Source: Calothrix sp. 336/3
GTDB taxonomy: Bacteria > Cyanobacteriota > Cyanobacteriia > Cyanobacteriales > Nostocaceae
DNA: 64,000 nucleotides
Assembly (NCBI RefSeq): GCF_000734895.2
Contig: NZ_CP011382.1
Location: 1,280,700-1,344,699 of the forward strand
Reading direction: 5' to 3'
The translations under genes were made by a program, and so were the position numbers. The notes under the pieces were generated by a model that saw only the letters and a list, made by a program, of their open reading frames with translations, was not told the origin of the DNA and ran no database searches. How positions within the stretch are numbered: position 1 is the stretch's first letter; each line of letters begins with the position of its first letter. Shown here one piece after another: positions 56,330 to 63,417 of this stretch.

Positions 56330-56745
56330 CCAGGATGGTTGACTCTTTCGTGCAAAAATTTCCCCCACTGTGCAGCCATGGGAATCTCGGTAAAAGGAAT
56401 ACGTACAGCATCCTTACCTGGAGAGAAGCGGAACTCTAACTCAATTTTGCGTCCCTTGGGGGGTAAATTCTCCCAATCCACCAATTGATTATCCACAAAC
56501 AAGCTGACACCTTGAACATCACCCAAGGAAAAGGATTGGACATCCACAGTTCCTGAGGGAGTAGGTTTACCCCAGGAAATCATGTCATCTTTTTGACCTA
56601 GCACTGCATAGATATCATACTTTGCCCGGTCAAATTGTTCTGCCCAAACACGATATGCCTCAATTTTTTGATACTCCCTAGAACCTTGCCAAGCTAACCA
56701 GAAAAATGCCACTAGTAAGGGCAACCACAAAAGTCCACGTTCCAT
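56326..56745 (-). CDS. Hypothetical protein with N-terminal membrane anchor, 139 aa
   Basis: One N-terminal hydrophobic helix (GLLWLPLLVAFFWLAWQG), then a polar segment beginning SREYQKIEAYRVWAEQFDRAKYDIYAVLGQ and a beta-rich C-terminus (VQSFSLGDVQGVSLFVDNQLVDWENLPPKGRKIELEF). This looks like a conserved cyanobacterial hypothetical family, but I cannot name it. It is divergent from the protease gene over about 220 bases. Confidence 0.72.
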   Translation of the reverse strand: MERGLLWLPLLVAFFWLAWQGSREYQKIEAYRVWAEQFDRAKYDIYAVLGQKDDMISWGKPTPSGTVDVQSFSLGDVQGVSLFVDNQLVDWENLPPKGRKIELEFRFSPGKDAVRIPFTEIPMAAQWGKFLHERVNHPG

Positions 56746-56754
56746 AATTGCAAT

Positions 56755-56963
56755 TGTGTAATAAGGGTTGGAGAATAGAGGCGGTGTCGAATCAAAATAT
56801 CAATCCCACTGTAGAGACGTTCTGTTAGAGCGTCTGTTGAATTCCATTCTGGTAGAACGTCTGGAGTGAGAATTTGCCAATAACTAAAAATTACGAAATT
56901 CAGCCATAGACAGTCTGTATAAGTTATGGTAGTGAGCAATCGGCATAGCTGTGATAAGTGAAT
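56755..56963. repeat. Promoter region with AGACGTTCT repeats
   Basis: Short repeated phrases GAGACGTTCTGTTAGAGCGTC and TAGAACGTCTGGAG between divergent genes; they relate to the GACGTTCC hairpin at 43229. It probably carries both promoters. Confidence 0.45.
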
Positions 56964-58811
56964 ATGAGAAAGCTGATATTAACCTGCTTATTTGTTATTG
57001 GCTTAGTATTTGCCTTGTTTAGTTTCCAAGGGTTAGCAAGTCAAGGGGAATTTGAGACGATTTTGCTCGATTTTCGGGAAGATATCTCCCCAGAAGTATT
57101 AGAGCAGAATTTACAGGCGATCGCCAAGCAATATAACGTCACACCCCAACTAGATAACCAATTTTCTGCCAAAGACCATGTATACATTATCAAAGGTGAT
57201 AAACAAAAATTAGCAGCCCTGAAAAAATCTCCCTTTGCCCAAGTCACAGAATACATTGAACCCAACTACATATATAAAATTCCCCAACTAGGAGAAATTG
57301 CCCGTGAACGGGAATTTTTCCGCCCTGGAGAGCAGCGCAGTCTCCTCCCCCAAGCCAAGGAACCCAACGACCCGATGTACAATAAGCAATGGAACTTACA
57401 CAACATCGGAGTTACCACTGCCTGGGAAAAAACCAAAGGGGATGGTATAACCGTGGCAGTCATTGATACTGGAGTCACCCGTGTCCGTGATTTGACGGAA
57501 ACCAAATTTGTTAAGGGTTATGACTTCGTAAATGACAGAGAAGAAGCCAAAGACGATCATGGACATGGAACCCACGTCGCTGGTACTATTGCCCAGGCAA
57601 CCAATAACGGTTATGGTGTCGCTGGGGTGGCATACCAAGCCAAAATTATGCCCCTGAAGGTTCTCAGTGCTTTTGGTGGTGGTACTGTCGCAGATATAGC
57701 CGAAGCGATTAAATTTGCTGCCGATAACAAAGCAGATATCATCAACATGAGTTTAGGTGGTGGCGGTGAAAGTAAACTCATGCAGGAAGCAATTAACTAC
57801 GCACACAACAAAGGTGTCACAATCATTGCCGCCGCAGGTAACGAAAATCATAATTCCGCCTCCTATCCTGCTCGCTATCCCCATGTCATCGGCGTTTCTG
57901 CCCTAGCCCCCGACGGTGAAAAGGCTCCCTATTCTAATTTTGGCGCAGGTGTAGACATTTCCGCCCCCGGTGGCAGCGATGCAGGTAAAGTTCTCCAGGA
58001 AACCATCGATCCAGAAACGGGCAATGCAGTCTTCATTGGTTATCAAGGTACAAGTATGGCAGCACCCCACGTCGCGGGTGTGGCAGCTTTAATTAAAGCT
58101 TCTGGTATCAAACAACCCGATGAGATTCTGGCTGTACTTCAGCAATCTGCACGAGTAATTAAAGATGATGGTTTAAACTACTATGGTGCAGGGCAACTAA
58201 ACGCCGATGCCGCAGTCACCAAAGCTGCTCAGGGAATCATCAGTTTCCAAGACTTTTTCCGATGGTTACGAGATAACGGCTACCTCAACCCCGGTTTTTG
58301 GATTGATGGTGGTGCAATTGCCCTGGTTCCTAAAATTTTGATGGTAGTTGGTTCCTATCTCCTAGCATGGTTTTTGCGGGTATACTTCCCCTTCGCTTGG
58401 AGTTGGTCACTATCTTGGGGTTTAATTGCTGGTAGTTCTGGGCTATTCTTCCTCAAAGGATTCTATATCTTTGACTTACCCCAATTTCCCTTCCGTCTCC
58501 TGGGTAGTTCCATCCCCGAATTAGGAAATACTCTTCAAGGTACAGACGCTTTTAACCCACTCTTTGCTAGTGTTTTAATACCCCTAGGTTTAATTGCTTT
58601 ACTCCTAGGACATCCCACATGGAAATGGTTTGCCATTGGTTCTTCCCTTGGTGTTGCCGTTTGTTTGGGAGTTAGTTCCGTCACCGATCCCGCAGTCTGG
58701 GGTTTAGGTAGCGGGATGTTAAGTCGAGTCTTTTTAGGAATTAATGCCCTACTTTGCTTCGGATTGGCACATCTGGCTGTTTCTGGTAATCAGAAAACTG
58801 GCTGGAATTAA
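56964..58811 (+). CDS. Subtilisin-like (S8) serine protease with C-terminal membrane domain
   Basis: 615 aa. N-terminal signal or anchor (LILTCLFVIGLVFALFSF), propeptide-like region to about residue 130, then the catalytic domain: Asp in VAVIDTGVTRV near 167, His in DDHGHGTHVAGTIAQA near 199, Asn in AAAGNENHN and Ser in YQGTSMAAPHVAGVAAL near 363. The triad is complete. After the protease domain come several hydrophobic segments (about 455-605) that should place the C-terminus in the membrane, an unusual feature for a subtilisin. The frame is open at a GTG at 56958; the ATG at 56964 starts MRKLILTC. Confidence 0.9.
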   Translation: MRKLILTCLFVIGLVFALFSFQGLASQGEFETILLDFREDISPEVLEQNLQAIAKQYNVTPQLDNQFSAKDHVYIIKGDKQKLAALKKSPFAQVTEYIEPNYIYKIPQLGEIAREREFFRPGEQRSLLPQAKEPNDPMYNKQWNLHNIGVTTAWEKTKGDGITVAVIDTGVTRVRDLTETKFVKGYDFVNDREEAKDDHGHGTHVAGTIAQATNNGYGVAGVAYQAKIMPLKVLSAFGGGTVADIAEAIKFAADNKADIINMSLGGGGESKLMQEAINYAHNKGVTIIAAAGNENHNSASYPARYPHVIGVSALAPDGEKAPYSNFGAGVDISAPGGSDAGKVLQETIDPETGNAVFIGYQGTSMAAPHVAGVAALIKASGIKQPDEILAVLQQSARVIKDDGLNYYGAGQLNADAAVTKAAQGIISFQDFFRWLRDNGYLNPGFWIDGGAIALVPKILMVVGSYLLAWFLRVYFPFAWSWSLSWGLIAGSSGLFFLKGFYIFDLPQFPFRLLGSSIPELGNTLQGTDAFNPLFASVLIPLGLIALLLGHPTWKWFAIGSSLGVAVCLGVSSVTDPAVWGLGSGMLSRVFLGINALLCFGLAHLAVSGNQKTGWN

Positions 58812-58849
58812 AGAAATTTAGATGTAAATTAGGTGGCGATCGCCCAAAG

Positions 58850-58900
58850 GGCGGGCTGGAAGTCTATCGCCTGAAAGGCGGGCTGGAAGCCTATCGCCCC
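58850..58900. repeat. Two tandem 27-bp copies (GCGGGCTGGAAG-CTATCGCC)
   Basis: GCGGGCTGGAAGTCTATCGCCTGAAAG followed directly by GCGGGCTGGAAGCCTATCGCC. The motif is related to the AGGCTTTCAGCCCGCC phrase near 41228. It sits between the protease and the 74-aa gene. Confidence 0.7.
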
Positions 58901-58930
58901 TTCCATTTCCCTATTCCCCCTTACCCAACT

Positions 58931-59155
58931 ATGAGCATCACAGTCACAGGTACAATTCAACACCGCGATCTTGGAGCCGGTGCGTGGGCATTAGTCACAG
59001 ATGATGGCAAAACCTACGAAATCCCCCGCAATACCGACAAAAAGCTGTTGCAGCCCGGACAGAAAGTTCAGGTGACAGGTAAAATACGAGAAGATATCAT
59101 GACTACTGCCATGATCGGTTCTGTGTTGGAAGTCAAAGATTTTCAAATTCTCTAG
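58931..59155 (+). CDS. Small OB-fold-like protein, 74 aa
   Basis: MSITVTGTIQHRDLGAGAWALVTDDGKTYEIPR with KLLQPGQKVQVTGKIREDIMTTAMIGSVLEVKDFQIL looks like a five-strand OB-type barrel. The family is a conserved small cyanobacterial hypothetical and the function is unknown. ATG at 58931, start of the frame. The single gene sits between the protease and the thioredoxin. Confidence 0.75.
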   Translation: MSITVTGTIQHRDLGAGAWALVTDDGKTYEIPRNTDKKLLQPGQKVQVTGKIREDIMTTAMIGSVLEVKDFQIL

Positions 59156-59216
59156 GATAACTCTCAAAATCGAGGTATACAGGCATCCTGGCTCACCTAG
59201 AGATGCCGTCCTATAA

Positions 59217-59531
59217 CTACTGTGCTGTATCTAAAACAGCTTGTAAGCGACTTCTAAATTCTCCCTTGGGATGCCCACCTTTGACTTCTCCCACAATTTT
59301 GAATTCGGCTGTAGGAGATTCACAAATTATATAGGTGGGCCATCCCATTTGTGATTTATCAGGATACTGAGTTAATAAAATTTGGCGATATTTGCGGTAT
59401 GTTGCAGTATCTTGCATTTTAACATCGATAAATTCTAAGCCCAACTCCTCTGCCACTTTTTGGTCGTAAAAAGACATCTTGTGGCAAATACCGCAGTCTT
59501 CACTAGAAAACTTAACTACTGCTAAGGTCAT
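59217..59531 (-). CDS. Thioredoxin-family protein (CGIC)
   Basis: 104 aa. Active site CGIC at residues 13-16 (KFSSEDCGICHKMSF), followed by a thioredoxin-like fold with LGLEFIDVKM and a cis-Pro loop MGWPTYIIC. The C-x-x-C is CGIC rather than CGPC, so its redox potential and role may differ from the main thioredoxins. It lies in a minus-strand position with no operon partners. Confidence 0.85.
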   Translation of the reverse strand: MTLAVVKFSSEDCGICHKMSFYDQKVAEELGLEFIDVKMQDTATYRKYRQILLTQYPDKSQMGWPTYIICESPTAEFKIVGEVKGGHPKGEFRSRLQAVLDTAQ

Positions 59532-60314
59532 AGGTTTCAGTGACTATCTCAAATTTGATACAGATGAGCAATGCAGATATATCCTACCACAAATACGTAA
59601 CCAATTAACATCCTCATCTCAGCAAAAAGTCACGATAATTGCTAGTTTTTGTAGCGAAATTAGTCGTTTATCACTTGATAGCATTTAAAGATACTCTCTC
59701 AAAGATTTATTCTCTTCAAGTACGAGTCTATGTTGTTAAGATGGAAGTTTATTTTGCATAATTAATATTTTTATTTACTGATTTATTGTAGATGAGTATA
59801 ATTGGAAATTTCTGCAAATTTGACAATATATTTTTCTTGGTATTTTTTATTCAAAATGTATTATGTTTATCGAAATCGCTTTTTTATAAAAAATCAGCTA
59901 CTTGTTGAAACATTGATATATCGTATTCACTGCTACAGTTAGTCATTCCAAGTTCTTCTAACATTTGAAGCTAATAATTAGTTGGCATAAATCAGCACGG
60001 CAATCAACTTCCAGAATATAAAAAATGTCGAGGTTTATCCATTTTTTAGTTGTATCCCAATTCTGAAATCTACAGATAATGAAGATATATTCTGGAAAAA
60101 TCCAGCTATTTCGGAATATATGATAACTCAACCCATCAGAGTTATGTAGGTAGAAATTATCGTACTTTTCAATACAGTGAGGCACAAATAAGTAGACCAT
60201 CTAAAATCAACGAAATGCTTCTGCTGTATTAATTTGGGATTTTTAATTCCGCATAGCGGTACTAGCTGAATAATCACATAAATTTGAGAAAATAGTCAAG
60301 TAAAATTACGAACT
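59532..60314. other. AT-rich intergenic region
   Basis: About 780 bases. A minus-strand frame at 59958-60200 (80 codons, VYLFVPHCIEKYDNFYL...) has no ribosome site or motif; it could be a decayed gene. Nothing else is visible. Confidence 0.5.
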
Positions 60315-61643
60315 ATGGTAGAAACTACTCACAAGCATTTAATTATTGGGGCTGGTTTTGTGGGATTGGGGATGGCTGAAGCACTCAAGAAAGCTAGTAT
60401 TTCCTACGACCAAGTTGATGCCAGCGATGATATTGGGGGAAATTGGTATCACGGTGTGTATGAAACTGCACATATTATTTCATCACGAAAGATTACTCAA
60501 TTTACCCATTTTCCCATGCCGGAAAATTATCCGGATTTCCCCAGCGCCCGCAATATGCGGGATTACTTAAACTCCTTTGCTGACCATTTTCAGTTACGTC
60601 AAAATATTGAACTAAATCGTCAAGTTACCTACGTACGCCCCATGGAAAATAATCTTTGGGAAGTTACTTTTGATAATGGGGAACAGCGCATTTACAAGGG
60701 GGTTATCATTTGCAATGGTCATCACTGGTGCAAGCGGTTTCCTAAATTCTCAGGGGAATTTGATGGAGAGATCATGCACTCAAAAGATTATAAAAATCCT
60801 GAGCAACTACGTGGCAAGAGAGTTTTGGTGATTGGTGGAGGAAATTCCGCTTGTGATGTCGCCGCAGAAGCAGCTAGGGTGGGAGCTAAATCTGTATTGA
60901 GTATGCGTGAATCCGTATGGTTTATTCCCAAAACCTTTGCAGGTCTGCCAATTTCGGATTTAGTTAAATGGTGGATGCCACAATGGTTTCAGAGGTTTAT
61001 GACCTATGTGATTATTCTGCTGACCTTCGGTAAGCACAAAGATTATGGTTTACCCGAACCCACATATCGAGTTTTTGATAAGCACCCAACCTTAAATAAT
61101 GAGGTTCCCTACTATATCAAACATGGTCGCATTGCCTATAAGCCAGAGGTGCGACATTTACATGGGAAGGAAGTGGAATTTGCAGACGGTAGTCGAGAAA
61201 CCTTTGATTTAATTGTTTGTGCAACAGGTTTTCACCTAGCCTATCCATTTTTAGCTCCAGAACTGCAACGGGTGGAAGGAGCCACTATGCAATGTTATGG
61301 AGGGTCATTTCTAGAAGATTACAAAGGAATTTACTATATCGGATGGGGACAAGCTAGGGGAGGTGCTGGTTCTGTATTTTCAGCTTTTGCACCTATATTT
61401 ACCCGTTTTCTAGAACTCCAAGATGAAATTAAAATTCCTATGGGTTTGGTGTTCAAGGAAATGGGAGAGAAACTACCCACAACCCATCTTGACGATCCGC
61501 AAAGGATTTTTCGAGAATTAGCACTAGTTAATCTATTTTTTCAACGGTTGGTTAAAAAAGCTCACCGAATTGATTCTCAATATTCCCAGTTCGAGAATCA
61601 AGCACTCCCACCCCTGCGAGAAAAATTAGTTAGCAGTAAATAG
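60315..61643 (+). CDS. Flavin-containing monooxygenase-like oxidoreductase
   Basis: 442 aa NAD(P)H- and FAD-dependent enzyme. FAD fingerprint HLIIGAGFVGLGMAEAL at the N-terminus, FMO-type signature KFSGEFDGEIMHSKDYKNP near residue 145, NADPH fingerprint VLVIGGGNSACDVAAEAA near 170, and the C-terminal DLIVCATGFHLAYPFL (ATG motif). The usual length is 430-500. The substrate is unknown. A single gene with ATG at 60315. It is followed by 215 bases and then the small-RNA array. Confidence 0.88.
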   Translation: MVETTHKHLIIGAGFVGLGMAEALKKASISYDQVDASDDIGGNWYHGVYETAHIISSRKITQFTHFPMPENYPDFPSARNMRDYLNSFADHFQLRQNIELNRQVTYVRPMENNLWEVTFDNGEQRIYKGVIICNGHHWCKRFPKFSGEFDGEIMHSKDYKNPEQLRGKRVLVIGGGNSACDVAAEAARVGAKSVLSMRESVWFIPKTFAGLPISDLVKWWMPQWFQRFMTYVIILLTFGKHKDYGLPEPTYRVFDKHPTLNNEVPYYIKHGRIAYKPEVRHLHGKEVEFADGSRETFDLIVCATGFHLAYPFLAPELQRVEGATMQCYGGSFLEDYKGIYYIGWGQARGGAGSVFSAFAPIFTRFLELQDEIKIPMGLVFKEMGEKLPTTHLDDPQRIFRELALVNLFFQRLVKKAHRIDSQYSQFENQALPPLREKLVSSK

Positions 61644-61854
61644 GGAAGTTCAAGTTTTCAAGTCTCTCCATCAAGGGCGATCGCCTTTGGTGGTAATTTT
61701 TATGTCAAGCAATATAGTAAATCAAACAACATTTAAATTTAAAATACCTAATTCCCCAGATATAGGAATATTCTCAAAAAATATGCTACCATGTAAAATC
61801 TATTACCTCAGAAGGTAATAAACTTAATTCAGTTCTTCAGGTCAAATTCACAAA

Positions 61855-61911
61855 AATCCCTTGGTAAGTATATAACTAGCCAAGGGAGTGAGTTATCAGG
61901 GTGCATCTACC
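61855..61911 (+). ncRNA. NsiR1-like unit 1 (no TCCGGA upstream)
   Basis: Hairpin CCCTTGG...CCAAGGG then the conserved core at 61884. No TCCGGA or close variant is seen in the 100 bases before it, so it may be silent or use another promoter. Start and end are approximate. Confidence 0.5.
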
Positions 61912-61977
61912 AATTAAATCTTCTAGAGTTAATATACTTAGTCCGGATGGTTTAGAGACAAACTCCAAAATATCTGA

Positions 61978-62052
61978 TATATTTGATGCCTACCAAAAAA
62001 AGCCCCTCGCAGCTAAAGCTACTAGGGGAGTGAGTTATCAGGGTGCATCTAC
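61978..62052 (+). ncRNA. NsiR1-like unit 2
   Basis: TCCGGA at 61942, hairpin CCCCTcgcAGC...GCTactAGGGG, core at 62025. The spacer before it is unlike those of the other units. Start is estimated from the position of the -35-like element. Confidence 0.6.
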
Positions 62053-62118
62053 TAAATAAATTTCCTTAACTAAACCTCATACTTCGGACAGTTTTATACA
62101 AAGTCTGTTAATATATCG

Positions 62119-62178
62119 TATAAAAAAATACCCCACTAGCAAAACTAGCAGGGAGTGAGTTATCAGGGTGCATCTACC
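62119..62178 (+). ncRNA. NsiR1-like unit 3 (CTAG hairpin)
   Basis: Variant TTCGGA at 62083, possible -10 TAATAT at 62109, hairpin CCCCACTAG-caaaa-CTAGCAGGG, core at 62151. About 60 nt if it begins 36 bases after the -35 element. Confidence 0.65.
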
Positions 62179-62244
62179 ATTACATTGTTCTTTATCAAAC
62201 TCAGTCCTTCCGGATAAATTTGTCTGATTTCCTACATGACTTAC

Positions 62245-62308
62245 CCAAAAAAATTCCCCCAGTAGCCGGCAGCTACTAAGGGGAGTGAGTTATCAGGGTG
62301 CATCTACC
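62245..62308 (+). ncRNA. NsiR1-like unit 4 (AGTAGC hairpin)
   Basis: TCCGGA at 62209 with 18 bases to TACATG, then hairpin CCCCCAGTAGC-cggca-GCTACTAAGGGG and core at 62281. The stem is perfect here, unlike units 5, 7 and 9, which have CAGCAGC on the 5' side. Confidence 0.7.
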
Positions 62309-62374
62309 ATTACATTGTTCTCGATAAAACTAGGTCTTTCCGGATAAATTTGTCTGATTTCCTACATGACTTAC

Positions 62375-62438
62375 CCAAAAAAATTCCCCCAGCAGCCGGC
62401 AGCTACCAAGGGGAGTGAGTTATCAGGGTGCATCTACT
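62375..62438 (+). ncRNA. NsiR1-like unit 5
   Basis: TCCGGA at 62339, hairpin CCCCCAGCAGC...GCTACCAAGGGG, core at 62411. Spacing is identical to unit 4. Confidence 0.7.
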
Positions 62439-62503
62439 AAATAAATTTCCTTCCCTAAATCCCATACTCCGGACATTTTTATACAAACTCTGGCAATAAT
62501 CGT

Positions 62504-62562
62504 ACAAAAAAATACCCCACTAGCAAAACTAGCAGGGAGTAAGTTATCAGGGTGCATCTACC
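62504..62562 (+). ncRNA. NsiR1-like unit 6 (CTAG hairpin)
   Basis: TCCGGA at 62468, hairpin with CTAG stems, core at 62535 with one change (GGGAGTAAGTT). Confidence 0.7.
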
Positions 62563-62628
62563 ATTACATTGTTCTTTATCAAACTCAGTCCTTCCGGATA
62601 AATTTGTCTGATATCCTACATGACTTAC

Positions 62629-62692
62629 CCAAAAAACTTCCCCCAGCAGCCGGCAGCTACTAAGGGGAGTGAGTTATCAGGGTGCATCTACT
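62629..62692 (+). ncRNA. NsiR1-like unit 7
   Basis: TCCGGA at 62593, hairpin CCCCCAGCAGC...GCTACTAAGGGG, core at 62665. Confidence 0.7.
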
Positions 62693-62757
62693 AAATAAAT
62701 TTCCTTCCCTAAATCCCATACTCCGGACATTTTTATACAAAGTCTGGTAATATATCG

Positions 62758-62817
62758 TATAAAAAAATACCCCACTAGCAAAACTAGCAGGGAGTGAGTT
62801 ATCAGGGTGCATCTACC
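62758..62817 (+). ncRNA. NsiR1-like unit 8 (CTAG hairpin)
   Basis: TCCGGA at 62722, possible -10 TAATAT, hairpin with CTAG stems, core at 62790. Confidence 0.7.
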
Positions 62818-62883
62818 ATTACATTGTTCTTGATCAAACTCAGTCCTTCCGGATAAATTTGTCTGATTTCCTACATGACTTAC

Positions 62884-62948
62884 CCAAAAAAAATTCCCCC
62901 AGCAGCCGGCAGCTACTAAGGGGAGTGAGTTATCAGGGTGCATCTACC
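62884..62948 (+). ncRNA. NsiR1-like unit 9
   Basis: TCCGGA at 62848, hairpin CCCCCAGCAGC...GCTACTAAGGGG, core at 62921. Confidence 0.7.
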
Positions 62949-63014
62949 ATTACATTGTTCTTGATAAAACTAAGTCTTTCCGGATAAATTTGTCTCATTT
63001 CTTACCTGTAATTT

Positions 63015-63078
63015 ATTCCCAAAAAAATTCCCCACTAGCAAAAACTAGCAGGGAGTGGGTTATCAGGGTGCATCTACC
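63015..63078 (+). ncRNA. NsiR1-like unit 10 (hybrid)
   Basis: TCCGGA at 62979. The spacer is of the type found before units 4 and 9, but the hairpin is the CTAG type of units 3, 6 and 8. The core at 63051 has GGGAGTGGGTT. It looks like a recombinant between the two unit classes. Confidence 0.68.
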
Positions 63079-63144
63079 ATTACATTGTTCTCGACAAAAC
63101 TAGGTCGTTCCGGATAAATTTACGTATATTAGAAGTTGTATTTG

Positions 63145-63213
63145 TATAATTACAAGAAAAACCCTGTCGATTAGTTAACCAACAGGGGACGTTGAAGATC
63201 AAGGTGCATCTAC
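63145..63213 (+). ncRNA. NsiR1-like unit 11 (degenerate)
   Basis: TCCGGA at 63109, hairpin CCCTGT...ACAGGG, degenerate core GGGGACGTTGAAGATCAAGG followed by TGCATCTACC. The hairpin and 3' part are kept but the GAGTTATCAGG part is changed. It is the unit closest to hetF. Confidence 0.55.
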
Positions 63214-63417
63214 CAATAGGTATGTTCTCAAGGTCATAAAGGTAATCAGGATGAAATTACATCTATGATATTAATGATTTAGAGATATGCTGAATTGGGA
63301 AAACATTGAGGGTCAGAAACATTCAGTGCTGGGATGCATCTAAAGTATCAGAAGCAGCGAAATATCAACCAAAGTTTCGCGTTTCCGGAGATATCAAGGA
63401 GGCAAACAGGAGAAGTT

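Larger units (their letters stand above)
61855..63213 (+). repeat. Tandem array of about 11 NsiR1-type units upstream of hetF
   Basis: Each unit of about 125-141 bp has a hairpin, the core GGGAGTGAGTTATCAGGGTG + CATCTAC, and a spacer containing TCCGGA. Cores begin at 61884, 62025, 62151, 62281, 62411, 62535, 62665, 62790, 62921, 63051 and a degenerate one at 63184. TCCGGA lies at 61942, 62083 (TTCGGA), 62209, 62339, 62468, 62593, 62722, 62848, 62979 and 63109. The hairpin stems differ in sequence between units (CCCTTGG/CCAAGGG; CCCCT/AGGGG; CTAG/CTAG; AGTAGC/GCTACT; CCCTGT/ACAGGG). This matches the published NsiR1 locus of heterocystous cyanobacteria: about 60-nt sRNAs from direct repeats upstream of hetF, driven by DIF+ (TCCGGA) promoters in differentiating cells. 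Confidence 0.88.

Noticed and set aside
59958..60200. 80-codon minus-strand frame
   Set aside because: Low-complexity, aromatic-rich product in AT-rich intergenic sequence; no support beyond being open.
62677..62943. 88-codon minus-strand frame inside the array
   Set aside because: It lies entirely within the repeated sRNA units and reflects their repetition, not a gene.
61855..63213. CRISPR array
   Set aside because: The repeats are regularly spaced, but the units of about 130 bp are far too long, the intervening sequences are themselves repeated, and no cas genes are in the window. TCCGGA promoters and hetF fit an NsiR1 array better.
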